In this document: positions 45,505-59,080 of the stretch, piece after piece
How the letters are laid out: the number at the start of each line of letters is the position of its first letter
Position numbering within the stretch: position 1 is the stretch's first letter
Origin: Paenibacillus donghaensis
Lineage (GTDB): Bacteria; Bacillota; Bacilli; Paenibacillales; Paenibacillaceae
Assembly: GCF_002192415.1 (NCBI RefSeq)
Contig: NZ_CP021780.1
Span: 7,750,001 to 7,814,000 of the forward strand
DNA: 64,000 bases
Direction: 5' to 3'
Made by a program: the position numbers and the translations under genes
Notes under the pieces: generated by a model
Databases searched by the model: none
What the model was told of the DNA's origin: nothing
The model's input: the letters and a program-made list of their open reading frames with translations, nothing else

Positions 45505-46482
45505 GTGAAAGCCAGATACAGTGTAATTGTACCGATGTTCAATGAGGAGGAAGTGATCACTCATACCTATGAGCGTCTGAAGCAGGTGATGGATGGCAGC
45601 GGCGATACCTATGAGCTGGTGTTCGTCAATGATGGAAGCCGCGACCGTACCGCAGCGCTGATGCGCAAGATCAGCAGCCGGGATGAGAACGTCAAGCTGA
45701 TTGATTTCTCCAGAAATTTCGGGCACCAGGTGGCGATCACAGCCGGAATGGATTATGCCGAAGGGCAGGCCGTGGTGGTCATCGATGCCGACCTGCAGGA
45801 CCCGCCGGAGGTTATTCTGCAGATGATCGCCAAATGGAAGGAAGGGTATGATGTTGTTTATGCGAAACGTCTGAAACGTCATGGCGAGACGATATTCAAA
45901 AAAGTGACAGCCAAGCTGTTCTACAGACTGCTCAGCAGCATGACCAGTGTGGAGATTCCCACCGATACCGGCGACTTCCGTCTGATCGACCGCAAGGTGT
46001 GCGACGTGCTGCGCGGACTGAAGGAGAAGAATCGCTACGTCAGAGGTCTGGTCAGCTGGGTGGGCTTCCGTCAGACGATGGTCGAATATGTCCGTGAGGA
46101 GCGTTTTGCCGGGGAGACCAAATATCCGCTCAAAAAAATGATCCGCTTCGCCCTGGACGGCATCACCTCCTTCTCCCATAAGCCGCTCAAAATCGCTTCC
46201 TATATCGGATTCTTCCTATCCTTCTCCAGCTTCATCTATCTGTTCTTTGTGCTCTTTCAGAAGATGTTCACCTCCTGGACGATTCCGGGCTGGGCCTCCA
46301 TTGTCGGCGTCAACCTGCTCTTTAATGGAATTGTGCTGATGCTGCTGGGCGTGATCGGTGAATATATCGGACGAATCTATGATGAATCCAAGGACAGACC
46401 CTTGTATATTGTACGTGAGACCCAAGGGTATGCAGAGAATGAGTCCATGGACAACCGGAAGGAAGAGGAGCATGTCAGATAA
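45505..46482 (+). CDS. GT2 glycosyltransferase (polyprenyl-phosphate sugar synthase, GtrB/DPM1-like)
   Basis: 325 aa. Cytoplasmic GT-A domain (YSVIVPMFNEEEVI, LVFVNDGSRDRT, DxD in VVVIDADLQDPPE, DTGDFRLIDRKV) followed by two C-terminal spans (YIGFFLSFSSFIYLFFVLF and NLLFNGIVLMLLGVIGEYIG). Such enzymes load a sugar onto polyprenyl phosphate. GTG start after TAGGAGG. Overlaps gtrA by 11 nt. With the upstream GT-C proteins and GtrA it forms a donor-flip-transfer set. Confidence 0.93.
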   Translation: MKARYSVIVPMFNEEEVITHTYERLKQVMDGSGDTYELVFVNDGSRDRTAALMRKISSRDENVKLIDFSRNFGHQVAITAGMDYAEGQAVVVIDADLQDPPEVILQMIAKWKEGYDVVYAKRLKRHGETIFKKVTAKLFYRLLSSMTSVEIPTDTGDFRLIDRKVCDVLRGLKEKNRYVRGLVSWVGFRQTMVEYVREERFAGETKYPLKKMIRFALDGITSFSHKPLKIASYIGFFLSFSSFIYLFFVLFQKMFTSWTIPGWASIVGVNLLFNGIVLMLLGVIGEYIGRIYDESKDRPLYIVRETQGYAENESMDNRKEEEHVR

Positions 46483-46876
46483 GAATCTCCGCGCCGGAGT
46501 GATCCAGTTTCTGAAGTTCAATGCTGTAGGCCTGGTGAACACGCTGATTGATTTCGTGATTTTCACCTTGCTGCATTCTTTGGGGATGGCCTATTCATTG
46601 GCCCAGGTTATCTCCTATAGTGCGGGTACGGCAAACAGCTTCATACTGAACAAAAAAGTCACCTTCAAGGACCGCAGCCGCGTAGCCGGCGAAGGGTTTG
46701 ACCGGATGCAGCTGGTGAGGTTTATCATGCTGAATCTGGTTGTGCTCGGGATTTCACTGCTGCTGATGCATCTGCTGACAGACAAGCTTCAGATTCAGGT
46801 ACTGCTGGCCAAGGTGCTGGTTACGTTTGTTACTGTTATTATTAATTTTGTGGGAAGCCGCAAATGGGTCTTCTAA
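46472..46876 (+). CDS. GtrA family membrane protein (putative lipid-linked sugar flippase)
   Basis: 134 aa, four spans: FLKFNAVGLVNTLIDFVIFT, SLAQVISYSAGTANSFILNK, FIMLNLVVLGISLLL and VLVTFVTVIINFVGSRKW. GtrA proteins are thought to move polyprenyl-phosphate-linked sugars across the membrane. ATG 46472 follows GGAAGAGGAG and overlaps the GT2 stop, so the start is not the longer upstream frame. Sortase follows 15 nt later. Confidence 0.93.
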   Translation: MSDKNLRAGVIQFLKFNAVGLVNTLIDFVIFTLLHSLGMAYSLAQVISYSAGTANSFILNKKVTFKDRSRVAGEGFDRMQLVRFIMLNLVVLGISLLLMHLLTDKLQIQVLLAKVLVTFVTVIINFVGSRKWVF

Positions 46877-46891
46877 GGAGGTGGGAGAAGA

Positions 46892-47560
46892 ATGCGCAAA
46901 CTATCGTATTTTCTTATTTTGGCCGGGATTCTTGTGATTTTATTTCCCAAGGCCAATGAATGGTATAACGACAGGCAGCAGGATAAGCTGCTCGAGGACG
47001 CTCTGCAGAGCTACAGTGACAATAGTGACAGTGAGCCGCAGGCACAGTCGGGCTTAACCAGCAGTTACGCTGAAGTGACCAGGGTGCTGGCGGATGAGTC
47101 CGCTCTCAATGAGGCAGACCAGGCTCAGAAGGAGACCAAGCAGGAAACGATGGAGCCGGGCGGACAAGTGATGGCTATTATAGAAATTGACAAGATTGAT
47201 CTGAAGCTTCCCGTTCTGGAGGGTGCGACTCAAGCAAATATGAAGCATGCAGCGGCTCACATGAAGGAGACGGCTTCATTGGGGGAGAAGGGCAATGCAG
47301 CGATAGCTGCGCATAGGGCCAGAACTACAGGTCGGCTGTTTAACAGGCTAAATGAGGTGGAGATGGGTGATACCATCACCGTGAGGACGAAGGATAAGAC
47401 CTATAATTACGAGGTGTACAATATTTCCGTCGTAGAACCCACGGATGTATCCGTGCTTAACGGCAATGATAAGGACTCTATTCTTACGTTGATTACATGT
47501 GATCCACTTGTAAATCCTACCCACCGGTTGATTGTACATGCCAAATTACCCAATCCATAG
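46892..47560 (+). CDS. Class D sortase
   Basis: 222 aa. N-terminal membrane anchor (YFLILAGILVILFPKA), acidic linker, then the sortase barrel: MAIIEIDKIDLKLPVLEG, catalytic His in IAAHRARTTGRLFNRL (about H139), Cys and Arg in LTLITCDPLVNPTHR (about C203). Sortases cleave an LPxTG-like signal and attach the protein to peptidoglycan or to another protein. No LPxTG substrate is visible in the window. AAGGAGGTGGGAG precedes ATG. Last gene of the glycosyltransferase operon. Confidence 0.93.
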   Translation: MRKLSYFLILAGILVILFPKANEWYNDRQQDKLLEDALQSYSDNSDSEPQAQSGLTSSYAEVTRVLADESALNEADQAQKETKQETMEPGGQVMAIIEIDKIDLKLPVLEGATQANMKHAAAHMKETASLGEKGNAAIAAHRARTTGRLFNRLNEVEMGDTITVRTKDKTYNYEVYNISVVEPTDVSVLNGNDKDSILTLITCDPLVNPTHRLIVHAKLPNP

Positions 47561-47632
47561 ATCCAAGGTCCCGTTGAAACAGATCAAACGGCAAATTTTA
47601 AATATAATGCTAGGAAACTAGTGCTTGGACTC

Positions 47633-47660
47633 TTGTATATAAACAAAAATATGATAGAAT
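47633..47660 (+). promoter_or_regulatory. Promoter of the riboswitch-controlled gene
   Basis: TTGTAT (47633-47638), 16-nt spacer, TAGAAT (47655-47660), ending about 20 nt before the first aptamer. Confidence 0.6.
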
Positions 47661-47677
47661 TAGACTATAAAAGCTAA

Positions 47678-47760
47678 ACACGATAACGGCAAACCTGTCG
47701 AAAGGCAGGGACGCAAAGCTAAAGGGCCTTTTCCACAAGGATGGCAGCCAGCTACCGAAA
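47678..47760 (+). ncRNA. c-di-GMP-I (GEMM) riboswitch, first of tandem pair
   Basis: ACGGCAAACC, then GTCGAAAGGC tetraloop stem, GGGACGCAAAGC and a 3' GGATGGCAGCCAGCTACCG half are the GEMM-I core. It is followed by GATGAGGCTTTTTTT; AGCC in the aptamer 3' half can pair with GGCT before the T-run, giving a plausible terminator to about 47776. Confidence 0.92.
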
Positions 47761-47842
47761 GATGAGGCTTTTTTTGTTTGCTCAATAGGAAATCTATCCT
47801 ATTAATTTAATCCATAGTGTACAAGCTGTAGTAGATAAAGCT

Positions 47843-47930
47843 TATACGATAACGGCAAACCTGTCGAAAGGCAGGGACGCAAAGCTAAAGGGCCTTCCCG
47901 TAAGGATGGCAGCCAGCTACCGAAAGGAGT
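47843..47930 (+). ncRNA. c-di-GMP-I (GEMM) riboswitch, second of tandem pair
   Basis: The same core as the first copy; about 50 nt from CGATAACGGC to GGGCCTT are identical. The 3' end GCTACCGAAAGGAG contains the ribosome binding site of the next gene, 8 nt before its ATG, so this copy probably acts on translation. Confidence 0.92.
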
Positions 47931-47937
47931 TTTATCC

Positions 47938-48747
47938 ATGAAGAAATTTTATGCTGTGTTAATATCATTGTTTGTAGTAACAGCGTCCTTTCATAGCACT
48001 ACGGTTGAAGCCGCTAGTGTAGATTCCAACTGGCTGAACACATCCAACCTGAACCAAGGGGTAATCGGAATTAACTATGACGTTCCTAAGGACAAGCGTA
48101 TCAAGGTCATGATAACCAAGGACAACAGTAGTTATACTTACAATCTCTACAGCTCCAACAAGGCAGAATCTTTTCCGCTGCAGCAGGGAGATGGCTCTTA
48201 CAAGGTATCTGTCCTAGAGAACACCACTGGTAACAAATACAAAGCAGTCCACAGCGAAGTAGTGGATGTATCAACCAATAACAAGAACTCCGTATATTTG
48301 AGCTCCGTTCAGAATGTGAAATGGAACTCCTCAGATAAAGCTATCCTCAAAGCCAAACAGCTTACCCAAGGCAAGACGACTGATCAAGAGAAAGTCAAGG
48401 CTATCTATAACTACGTTGTGGAGAATGTGAAATATGATTATTCACTCGCAAACAGTGTAACAACAGATTACATTCCCAATATCGACAACACCCTTACCAG
48501 CAAGAAAGGCATTTGCTATGATTATTCTTCCCTGTTTGCAGCTATGCTGCGCAGTGTGGACATCCCTGCCAAGCTGGTTATGGGGAATACTAGTTATGTA
48601 GCTCAATATCACGCTTGGAATGAAGTATTCCTTGATGGCAAATGGGTTATTATTGATACAACTGTTGATGCAGGTCTGGGCAAGAACGGCAAATCAAACG
48701 AATTGACCAAGGTTGCCAGTAAATATAGCGCAGTGAAGTTCTACTAA
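47938..48747 (+). CDS. Secreted transglutaminase-like protein under tandem c-di-GMP riboswitches
   Basis: 269 aa. Signal peptide KKFYAVLISLFVVTASFHST with cleavage near VEA-ASV. Residues 35-120 form a beta-rich domain. The transglutaminase/protease-like core has C192 (KKGICYDYSSLFAAMLR), H224 (YHAWNEVFLDG) and D239 (WVIIDTTVD). The family includes cysteine proteases, isopeptide-forming enzymes and inactive scaffolds; this one's substrate is unknown. More A/T-rich than neighbours. Its leader carries two GEMM-I aptamers, so expression follows c-di-GMP, the signal for motility-to-surface transition. It follows a sortase gene. Confidence 0.9.
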   Translation: MKKFYAVLISLFVVTASFHSTTVEAASVDSNWLNTSNLNQGVIGINYDVPKDKRIKVMITKDNSSYTYNLYSSNKAESFPLQQGDGSYKVSVLENTTGNKYKAVHSEVVDVSTNNKNSVYLSSVQNVKWNSSDKAILKAKQLTQGKTTDQEKVKAIYNYVVENVKYDYSLANSVTTDYIPNIDNTLTSKKGICYDYSSLFAAMLRSVDIPAKLVMGNTSYVAQYHAWNEVFLDGKWVIIDTTVDAGLGKNGKSNELTKVASKYSAVKFY

Positions 48748-48771
48748 ACGGATACAACATTAGTTTATAAT

Positions 48772-48806
48772 AAACAACCTGCTGAATTTTAAGCGGGTTG
48801 TTTTTC
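48772..48806 (+). terminator. Terminator of the transglutaminase-like gene
   Basis: AACAACCTGCT and AGCGGGTTGTTTTT arms with T-run. Confidence 0.88.
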
Positions 48807-48924
48807 TTTTGAATTAGGGGTTGCTTTTTACTAGGGGGATGGGGTATTATAGGTAAGCGTTGTTAGAGCGTGTCAGGAAATTTAGAGAATGATTAACTTG
48901 ATAAATTGTTCTCAAAAATAAAGC

Positions 48925-48953
48925 TTGCATCGCCCGAAACAATATGATATATT
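48925..48953 (+). promoter_or_regulatory. rRNA operon promoter
   Basis: TTGCAT (48925-48930), 17-nt spacer, TATATT (48948-48953), about 220 nt before the 16S gene. Weakly consensus compared with usual rrn P1/P2, so a second promoter in 48810-48920 is possible but not seen clearly. Confidence 0.6.
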
Positions 48954-48995
48954 ATAAGAGTTGCTGGTGACGCAAACATCACTGACAACGAGAAC

Positions 48996-49011
48996 TTGAT
49001 CTTTGAAAACT
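48996..49011 (+). promoter_or_regulatory. boxA-like antitermination site in the rRNA leader
   Basis: TTGATCTTTGAAAACT resembles bacterial rrn boxA (TGNTCTTTNAAAA). A related sequence, TGATCCTTGAAAACTGG, recurs in the 16S-23S spacer at about 50937-50953. Confidence 0.6.
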
Positions 49012-49014
49012 GAA

Positions 49015-49027
49015 CAACGAGTGAGTG
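49015..49027 (+). other. 16S processing stalk, 5' strand
   Basis: CAACGAGTGAGTG is the exact reverse complement of CACTCACTCGTTG at 50804-50816 in the spacer. The pair would close the 16S precursor stalk cut by RNase III. Confidence 0.75.
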
Positions 49028-49172
49028 GGATTTTACGAAAGTAAAATCCAAAAGAAGATGAGTTTCACGCAAGTGAAGCTTGTCGGTAGAGAATGCAAAT
49101 TCTCGTCAGATGTTTCAAATTGAGCATATCGCTCTTTTCAATACTTTATCGGATTTATCCGATAAAACCAAT

Positions 49173-54069
<4,897 letters not shown>

Positions 54070-54217
54070 ACATCTTAAAACGCAGATTTGTTTCGGATTC
54101 AGTTTTCAGGCATCAAGTTCTGCATCATATAGTCCGAGTGGCTGTATGAGAAAGAAATTGTGTTCAGCATTTGGCGATGCTGAGACCTGAATGATGCATT
54201 TGCATGGCAAATGCCCG

Positions 54218-54334
54218 TTTGGTGGCGATAGCGGAGGGGTTCCACGCGTACCCATCCCGAACACGACCGTTAAGCCCTCCAGCGCCGATGGTACTTGGAC
54301 CGAAGGGTCCTGGGAGAGTAGGACGCCGCCAAGC
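54218..54334 (+). rRNA. rrf: 5S ribosomal RNA
   Basis: TTTGGTGGCGATAGCGGAGG to GAGTAGGACGCCGCCAAGC, 117 nt; the terminal stem TTGGTGGCG/CGCCGCCAAG pairs. Confidence 0.96.
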
Positions 54335-54339
54335 ACATG

Positions 54340-54380
54340 AAGACCACTGTTGATTACTCAACGGTGGTCTTTTTGTTTTT
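54340..54380 (+). terminator. rRNA operon terminator
   Basis: AAGACCACTGTTGA pairs with TCAACGGTGGTCTT, then TTTGTTTTTT. No tRNA genes follow 5S. Confidence 0.93.
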
Positions 54381-54432
54381 TAATAGAATAAAGTATGATA
54401 GAATTCTGCGGGAACCTAAACAGTAATCAGAC

Positions 54433-54549
54433 TGTGGACAACCTTTAACTGCTTAGAATCAAAGGAATCTTATGCACATGTGGATGAAATTTATATAATT
54501 TTAAGTAATCCCCAAAAACTGTGGATAGGAACGGTTTAAATGTGGATAG
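54433..54549 (+). promoter_or_regulatory. Cluster of four DnaA-box-like nonamers
   Basis: TGTGGACAA (54433), TGTGGATGA (54479), TGTGGATAG (54520) and TGTGGATAG (54541), all in one orientation, differ from the consensus TGTGGATAA by one base each. A perfect TTATCCACA also occurs at 54064-54072 at the 23S end. They lie upstream of the thioesterase gene. Confidence 0.5.
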
Positions 54550-54594
54550 TTTAGGGGATAAGATACTTTTTGTAGAGCTTAGGAGGACAATGCG

Positions 54595-55332
54595 ATGAAT
54601 AAACAAAATCTTCTGTGGATAGAGCAGCATACGGTGCAAGCCAGTGATACTGATTTCCTGGGCAGGGCCAAGTTATCCTATGTTCTGGACGTAATGCAAC
54701 GGGCGGCAGATGCGGCTGTAAATGGGCAGGGTCTAAGTCTGGAGAAGATGCTGGAAGCAGGAATGGGCTGGATGCTAATTACGCTGGACCTTGAGTTCAG
54801 ACGGGTTCCCCGGCCTAACGAGCAGCTTGCCGTACATACCTGGAGCAAAGGTACGAAAGGGGCGGTGTGGCAGCGGGATTACCGGATATTCACGGCAGAA
54901 GCAGCCGAGGTAGCCGTAGCACGATCGATATGGGCCTTGGTGGATATCCACAAACGCAAAATGCTGCGTCCTTCTGCACTTCCTGAGAGCGTCGAGCATT
55001 ATACCGCTGATTCGGTAGGAGCTTCGCCGGATAAAGTGCAAATACCCCCAGATCTGGTGCTGGAGGAAGTCTACCGGTATGAGGTCAAATACAGCGGATT
55101 GGATAATAATGGTCACCTTAATAATGCCCGGTATGGGGATTTATGCTGTGATGTATTTTCGTTGCAGGAATGGGGCGAAGCAGAGCTGAAGCAGTTCCGG
55201 ATTACCTATCTTCATGAAGCGAAGTTTGGGGATGAACTTGTCATACTGCGTTCAGGGCTTACCGATGAGGGAGTTTATGTGCGGGGGCAGGGCAGGGATT
55301 TTATTGCTTTTGAAGCCTGCTTGAGACTGTAA
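54595..55332 (+). CDS. Acyl-ACP thioesterase
   Basis: 245 aa, double hot-dog fold of the FatA/FatB-like bacterial acyl-ACP thioesterases, releasing fatty acids from acyl carrier protein. Features: VQASDTDFLGRAKLSYVLDV, the first hot-dog helix region QRAADAAVNGQGLSLEKM, WSKGTKGAVWQRDYRIF, and catalytic Asp/Asn/His in GLDNNGHLNNARYGD of the second repeat. ATG 54595 follows AGGAGG. Single gene. Physiological role in Firmicutes is unclear (membrane fatty acid turnover). Confidence 0.9.
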   Translation: MNKQNLLWIEQHTVQASDTDFLGRAKLSYVLDVMQRAADAAVNGQGLSLEKMLEAGMGWMLITLDLEFRRVPRPNEQLAVHTWSKGTKGAVWQRDYRIFTAEAAEVAVARSIWALVDIHKRKMLRPSALPESVEHYTADSVGASPDKVQIPPDLVLEEVYRYEVKYSGLDNNGHLNNARYGDLCCDVFSLQEWGEAELKQFRITYLHEAKFGDELVILRSGLTDEGVYVRGQGRDFIAFEACLRL

Positions 55333-55386
55333 CAGAGCCTTGGGAAATAAGCTGATCCATTCTAGTTGTCGATTACATAATAACGT

Positions 55387-56310
55387 TCATAGCAGCTCCA
55401 GCGGAATATAGATCTCACTTACCGAACGTTCATTATCAGGTCCAAGATACTGCTCGCCGTAGTATTCGAACTCAAAAGGCAGCGATAATCTAAATTCACT
55501 TTTGGGCAGCCAGATTTCGTAGAAGTATTTATAGGTGTGAGAAATATCCTTCGAAAGGCCGCGATGGTAGAATTTCAGATAACGTGCTGGTGGAATAACC
55601 TGTAACGGAAAAATGCCGTTGTGGGATTGGGGCTGAAAAAAGGACTCCATTCCAGCACGAACATTAGGATCATGTGGAGCAGACAGGGGCTGGACAAGCT
55701 CACAGCCGCACATAAATTTGGCTCCGCTAAGCTCATAATCATCAGGCCAATAGCCGACCTGATAATACCGTTCAGGCTGCATGCGGCCAGATATCGAGGA
55801 GACTTGGTTGAACAGCTGATGCCAGGCCTGTGAGAATATGCTGGAATTCCTGAGTATAGTGACAATAGGTCCTTGAATAACGACTTCTCCGAGCTCTGCG
55901 AGCTGCGGGGAAATTTCTTTGGTTACAGCGAAATAGTGCAGATCCTGTTCATGCAAAGGGTGCAGCAACGGTAGCAGACCCTCCATACGGTTACGGCGGA
56001 CCTGTGTAGGGGTAGTATGCAATATTCTGCGGAAGGCACGGGAAAAAGTCTCATAATTATTGAAATCATAATCCAGTGAAATATCCTGAAGAGAGCGCTG
56101 TTTCTGCCGCATGATATCATGGGCGGCTTCAGTAATTCTGCGCCGGGCGATATATTCGCCGGGACTCATTCCCGTCACCGCCTGAAACAGACGGATAAAA
56201 TGGTATAAGGAATATCCTGTAGTCTCAGCAAGCGCCTGGACAGGAAGTGTGGACCGTAGCTGGTCTTCAATATGGTCGAGTGCTTGGCAGATCAGCTGGC
56301 GATTGTTCAC
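55387..56310 (-). CDS. AraC family regulator with GyrI-like effector domain
   Basis: 307 aa. Two HTHs in residues 1-105 (LPVQALAETTGYSLYHFIRL and RSLQDISLDYDFNNYETFSRAF), then a GyrI/Rob-like effector-binding domain to the end (WPDDYELSGAKFMCGCEL; PARYLKFYHRG). GTG start at 56310 is chosen because GGGAGG lies 8 nt upstream; the longer frame would run into trmO. It is 32 nt downstream of trmO on the same strand and probably cotranscribed. Confidence 0.88.
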   Translation of the reverse strand: MNNRQLICQALDHIEDQLRSTLPVQALAETTGYSLYHFIRLFQAVTGMSPGEYIARRRITEAAHDIMRQKQRSLQDISLDYDFNNYETFSRAFRRILHTTPTQVRRNRMEGLLPLLHPLHEQDLHYFAVTKEISPQLAELGEVVIQGPIVTILRNSSIFSQAWHQLFNQVSSISGRMQPERYYQVGYWPDDYELSGAKFMCGCELVQPLSAPHDPNVRAGMESFFQPQSHNGIFPLQVIPPARYLKFYHRGLSKDISHTYKYFYEIWLPKSEFRLSLPFEFEYYGEQYLGPDNERSVSEIYIPLELL

Positions 56311-56342
56311 ATCCTGTCCCTCCCGCAATGAGTATTTCCAGT

Positions 56343-56786
56343 CTATTGTGCTACCCAATCTCCCCAAGATGCCGCCCAGACCGGAACCGTTACATCCTTC
56401 ACGCGGTCGGTACTGGGGAAATAGGCTTTGATATCCAGCACCGGTGTACCTGGATAGGCGTCCAGACCGGATAATTCAATAACTCCCGCTTGTTCATCCA
56501 TAGAAAGAATGGTGGCTACGCTCAGCCCCAGCGGATTAGGTCTTACCGGAGAGCGGGTGGAGAATACACCTGAGAGGGGTGCATCGTAGGGAGGCTGAAT
56601 CTGCGTAGTCTGGCGGAAATGATCCTCAGCAAATTCGGAGAGCCACCAGATAACCTGGCAATGGCTGAATTCCGAGAGACCTTTCAGTGCAGGGCCGAAT
56701 TCAGGCTGAAGCTGGATCAACTGATGATCTCCCTCAGCTTGGACAACTCCTATTTGTACTATAGTATAACTTCCTTGTTTGGACAT
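56343..56786 (-). CDS. trmO: tRNA m6t6A37 methyltransferase TrmO (TsaA domain)
   Basis: 147 aa. SAM-dependent N6-methylation of threonylcarbamoyl-A37 in tRNA-Thr; TsaA/YaeB family beta-barrel. Signature FSTRSPVRPNPLGLSVATIL and the C-terminal GTPVLDIKAYFPSTD. Shorter than the E. coli enzyme (about 235 aa), as in many Firmicutes and archaea that lack the C-terminal extension. ATG follows AGAGGAG. Divergent from topB. Confidence 0.88.
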   Translation of the reverse strand: MSKQGSYTIVQIGVVQAEGDHQLIQLQPEFGPALKGLSEFSHCQVIWWLSEFAEDHFRQTTQIQPPYDAPLSGVFSTRSPVRPNPLGLSVATILSMDEQAGVIELSGLDAYPGTPVLDIKAYFPSTDRVKDVTVPVWAASWGDWVAQ

Positions 56787-56941
56787 GGGTACAGCTCCTC
56801 TTGGTTAATGATTACAATTTATTGTACAATGCGCCTGAAGGGGGGAGCCTGACGATATTTGCGGACTTTCATTTGTATAACATTCTTAAGTTCACTTTCT
56901 ATAATGCTATAATAGATGCGAAAGCTGTAAGGAGGATAATG

Positions 56942-59080
56942 ATGAAGACATTGGTATTGGCGGAGAAACCGTCCGTTGCACGCGAAATCGCCCGCGTGAT
57001 GGGCTGCAGCGATAAACAGAAAAGTTATATTGAAGGACCGAAATATGTAGTTACCTGGGCGCTTGGGCATTTGGTTGGTCTGGCAGAGCCTGAAGAATAT
57101 AATCCTAAATTTGCTTCCTGGGCCATGGAGGATCTGCCGATCCTTCCAGACAGGATGAAGCTGAAGGTGCTGCGTGAAACGAATCAGCAATATAAAGCCG
57201 TGCAGCATCTGATGAAGCGCCAGGATATAGGGGAGCTGATCGTCGCCACCGACGCTGCCCGCGAAGGTGAACTGCTGGCGCGCTGGATTCTGCAGATGGC
57301 CGGCTGGAAGAAACCGTTCCAGCGGCTCTGGATCTCTTCGCAGACAGACAAGGCGATTGAAGCAGGATTCGCAGCGCTGAAGCCGGGCAAGAACTACGAC
57401 CGTCTGTATGAATCGGCGCGCTGCCGTGCGGAAGCCGATTGGATGATCGGGCTGAACATTACCCGGGCATTGACCTGCAAGTTCGGCACGCCGCTGGCGG
57501 CGGGCCGCGTGCAGACGCCTACCCTGGGAATGATTATGGACCGGGAGCGCGAGATCACCAGCTTCTTATCAGAGGATTATGAGACGCTGCAGGCTGATCT
57601 GGGCAGCTTCCAGGCTGCCTGGCGTTCGGCGAGCGGGGATGCCCGTATTTGGGATAAGGCGAAGGCTGCCAGCCTGAAGGATAAGCTTACCGGGCAGAGC
57701 GGAACGATTACGAAGGTGCAGAAGAGCGAGAGAAGTGAAGCCCACCAGCTGGCTTACGATCTGACAGAGCTGCAGCGCGATGCGAACCGCAAGTTTGGCT
57801 TCTCTGCCAAACAGACCTCAGGTCTGCTGCAGCGGCTGTATGAGCAGCATAAGCTGGTGACGTATCCCCGCACAGACAGCAGATACCTGACTGCCGATAT
57901 GACCGACACTTTGAAGGAACGGCTGGAAAGTGTGGCGGTCGGCCCTTATGCTGCGCTTGCCCGACCGCTGCTGCGCAAGCAGCTGCCGATCACCAACCGG
58001 ATTGTCGATGACAGTAAGGTAAGTGATCACCATGCGATTATTCCAACAGAGCAGACGTTGCTGCTGAACACGCTCAGCACAGAAGAACGCAAGCTGTATG
58101 ACTTGATCGCAAGGCGGTTCATCAGCCTGTTCTATCCTCCGGCGCGTTATGATGCTGTAGCGGTAACTGTCACCGTACAGGGAGAAAGCTTCCATGTGAA
58201 GGGAACTACCGTCAAGGATACCGGCTGGAGAGAAGTCTACGGCGGGGATCTTAGCAGCGATGAAGAGGAAGAGAACACGGGAGATCAGCCTGCGGCCAGC
58301 AGTGTGAAGCTGCCGGAGCTGCGTGAAGGCGAGCAGGTGACCATTACCCGCTGCAGATTACAAGCCGGGCGGACACAGCCGCCGAAGCGCCATAATGAAG
58401 CTTCGCTGCTGACCTTAATGGAGAAGCACGGGCTTGGAACCCCGGCTACCCGCGCCGATGTGATTGAGAAGCTGGTTAGCTCGGATACGATAGAGCGCCA
58501 GGGCAACCTGCTGCATCCGACAGGCAAAGGCAAGCAACTGATCAACCTGGTGGCCTCCCAGCTGCGTACGCCGGAGTTGACGGCACGCTGGGAAAGCGAG
58601 CTGGAGAAGATCGCCCGCGGACAAGGGCAGCCCGGCCCGTTCCTGCAAGGCATCCGCAGCATGGCTGAGGAACTGGTGGGCGGGGTGAAAGCCAGTACGG
58701 CGGAATACAAGCCGCACAATGTATCCAGCAGCCACTGCCCGGAATGCGGAACCCGGCTGCTGGAGAAGAAAAGCAAACGCGGCAAGCTGCTGGTATGCCC
58801 CGCAGATAACTGCGGCTATACCGGCGCCGGAGAGAAGCGGTTGTCCAACCGGCGCTGCCCGCAGTGCCATAAGAAGATGGAGCTCAAAGAGGGCAAAGCC
58901 GGCTTGTTCGTGCAGTGCCTCGGCTGCGGAATTACAGAAACCATGAATAAGGACCATAAACCTGTCAACAAACGGGAGCAGCAGAAGCTGGTTCAGCAGT
59001 ACAGCAAGCAGGAAAGTCTCGGTTCCAGCTTGGGTGATCTGCTGAAGGCGGCGCTTGAAGGGCAGAATAAGGATAAATAA
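56942..59080 (+). CDS. topB: DNA topoisomerase III
   Basis: 712 aa. Type IA topoisomerase for decatenation and relaxation. Toprim domain KTLVLAEKPSVAREIARVM and VATDAAREGELLARWI; active-site tyrosine in KLVTYPRTDSRYL; ETPATRAD-like TPATRADVIEKL. C-terminal zinc ribbons HCPECGTRLLEKK with CPADNCGY and RCPQCHKKMELKEG with CLGCGI. ATG 56942 is preferred over the adjacent ATG 56939 for spacing from AAGGAGG (6 against 3 nt). Confidence 0.96.
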   Translation: MKTLVLAEKPSVAREIARVMGCSDKQKSYIEGPKYVVTWALGHLVGLAEPEEYNPKFASWAMEDLPILPDRMKLKVLRETNQQYKAVQHLMKRQDIGELIVATDAAREGELLARWILQMAGWKKPFQRLWISSQTDKAIEAGFAALKPGKNYDRLYESARCRAEADWMIGLNITRALTCKFGTPLAAGRVQTPTLGMIMDREREITSFLSEDYETLQADLGSFQAAWRSASGDARIWDKAKAASLKDKLTGQSGTITKVQKSERSEAHQLAYDLTELQRDANRKFGFSAKQTSGLLQRLYEQHKLVTYPRTDSRYLTADMTDTLKERLESVAVGPYAALARPLLRKQLPITNRIVDDSKVSDHHAIIPTEQTLLLNTLSTEERKLYDLIARRFISLFYPPARYDAVAVTVTVQGESFHVKGTTVKDTGWREVYGGDLSSDEEEENTGDQPAASSVKLPELREGEQVTITRCRLQAGRTQPPKRHNEASLLTLMEKHGLGTPATRADVIEKLVSSDTIERQGNLLHPTGKGKQLINLVASQLRTPELTARWESELEKIARGQGQPGPFLQGIRSMAEELVGGVKASTAEYKPHNVSSSHCPECGTRLLEKKSKRGKLLVCPADNCGYTGAGEKRLSNRRCPQCHKKMELKEGKAGLFVQCLGCGITETMNKDHKPVNKREQQKLVQQYSKQESLGSSLGDLLKAALEGQNKDK

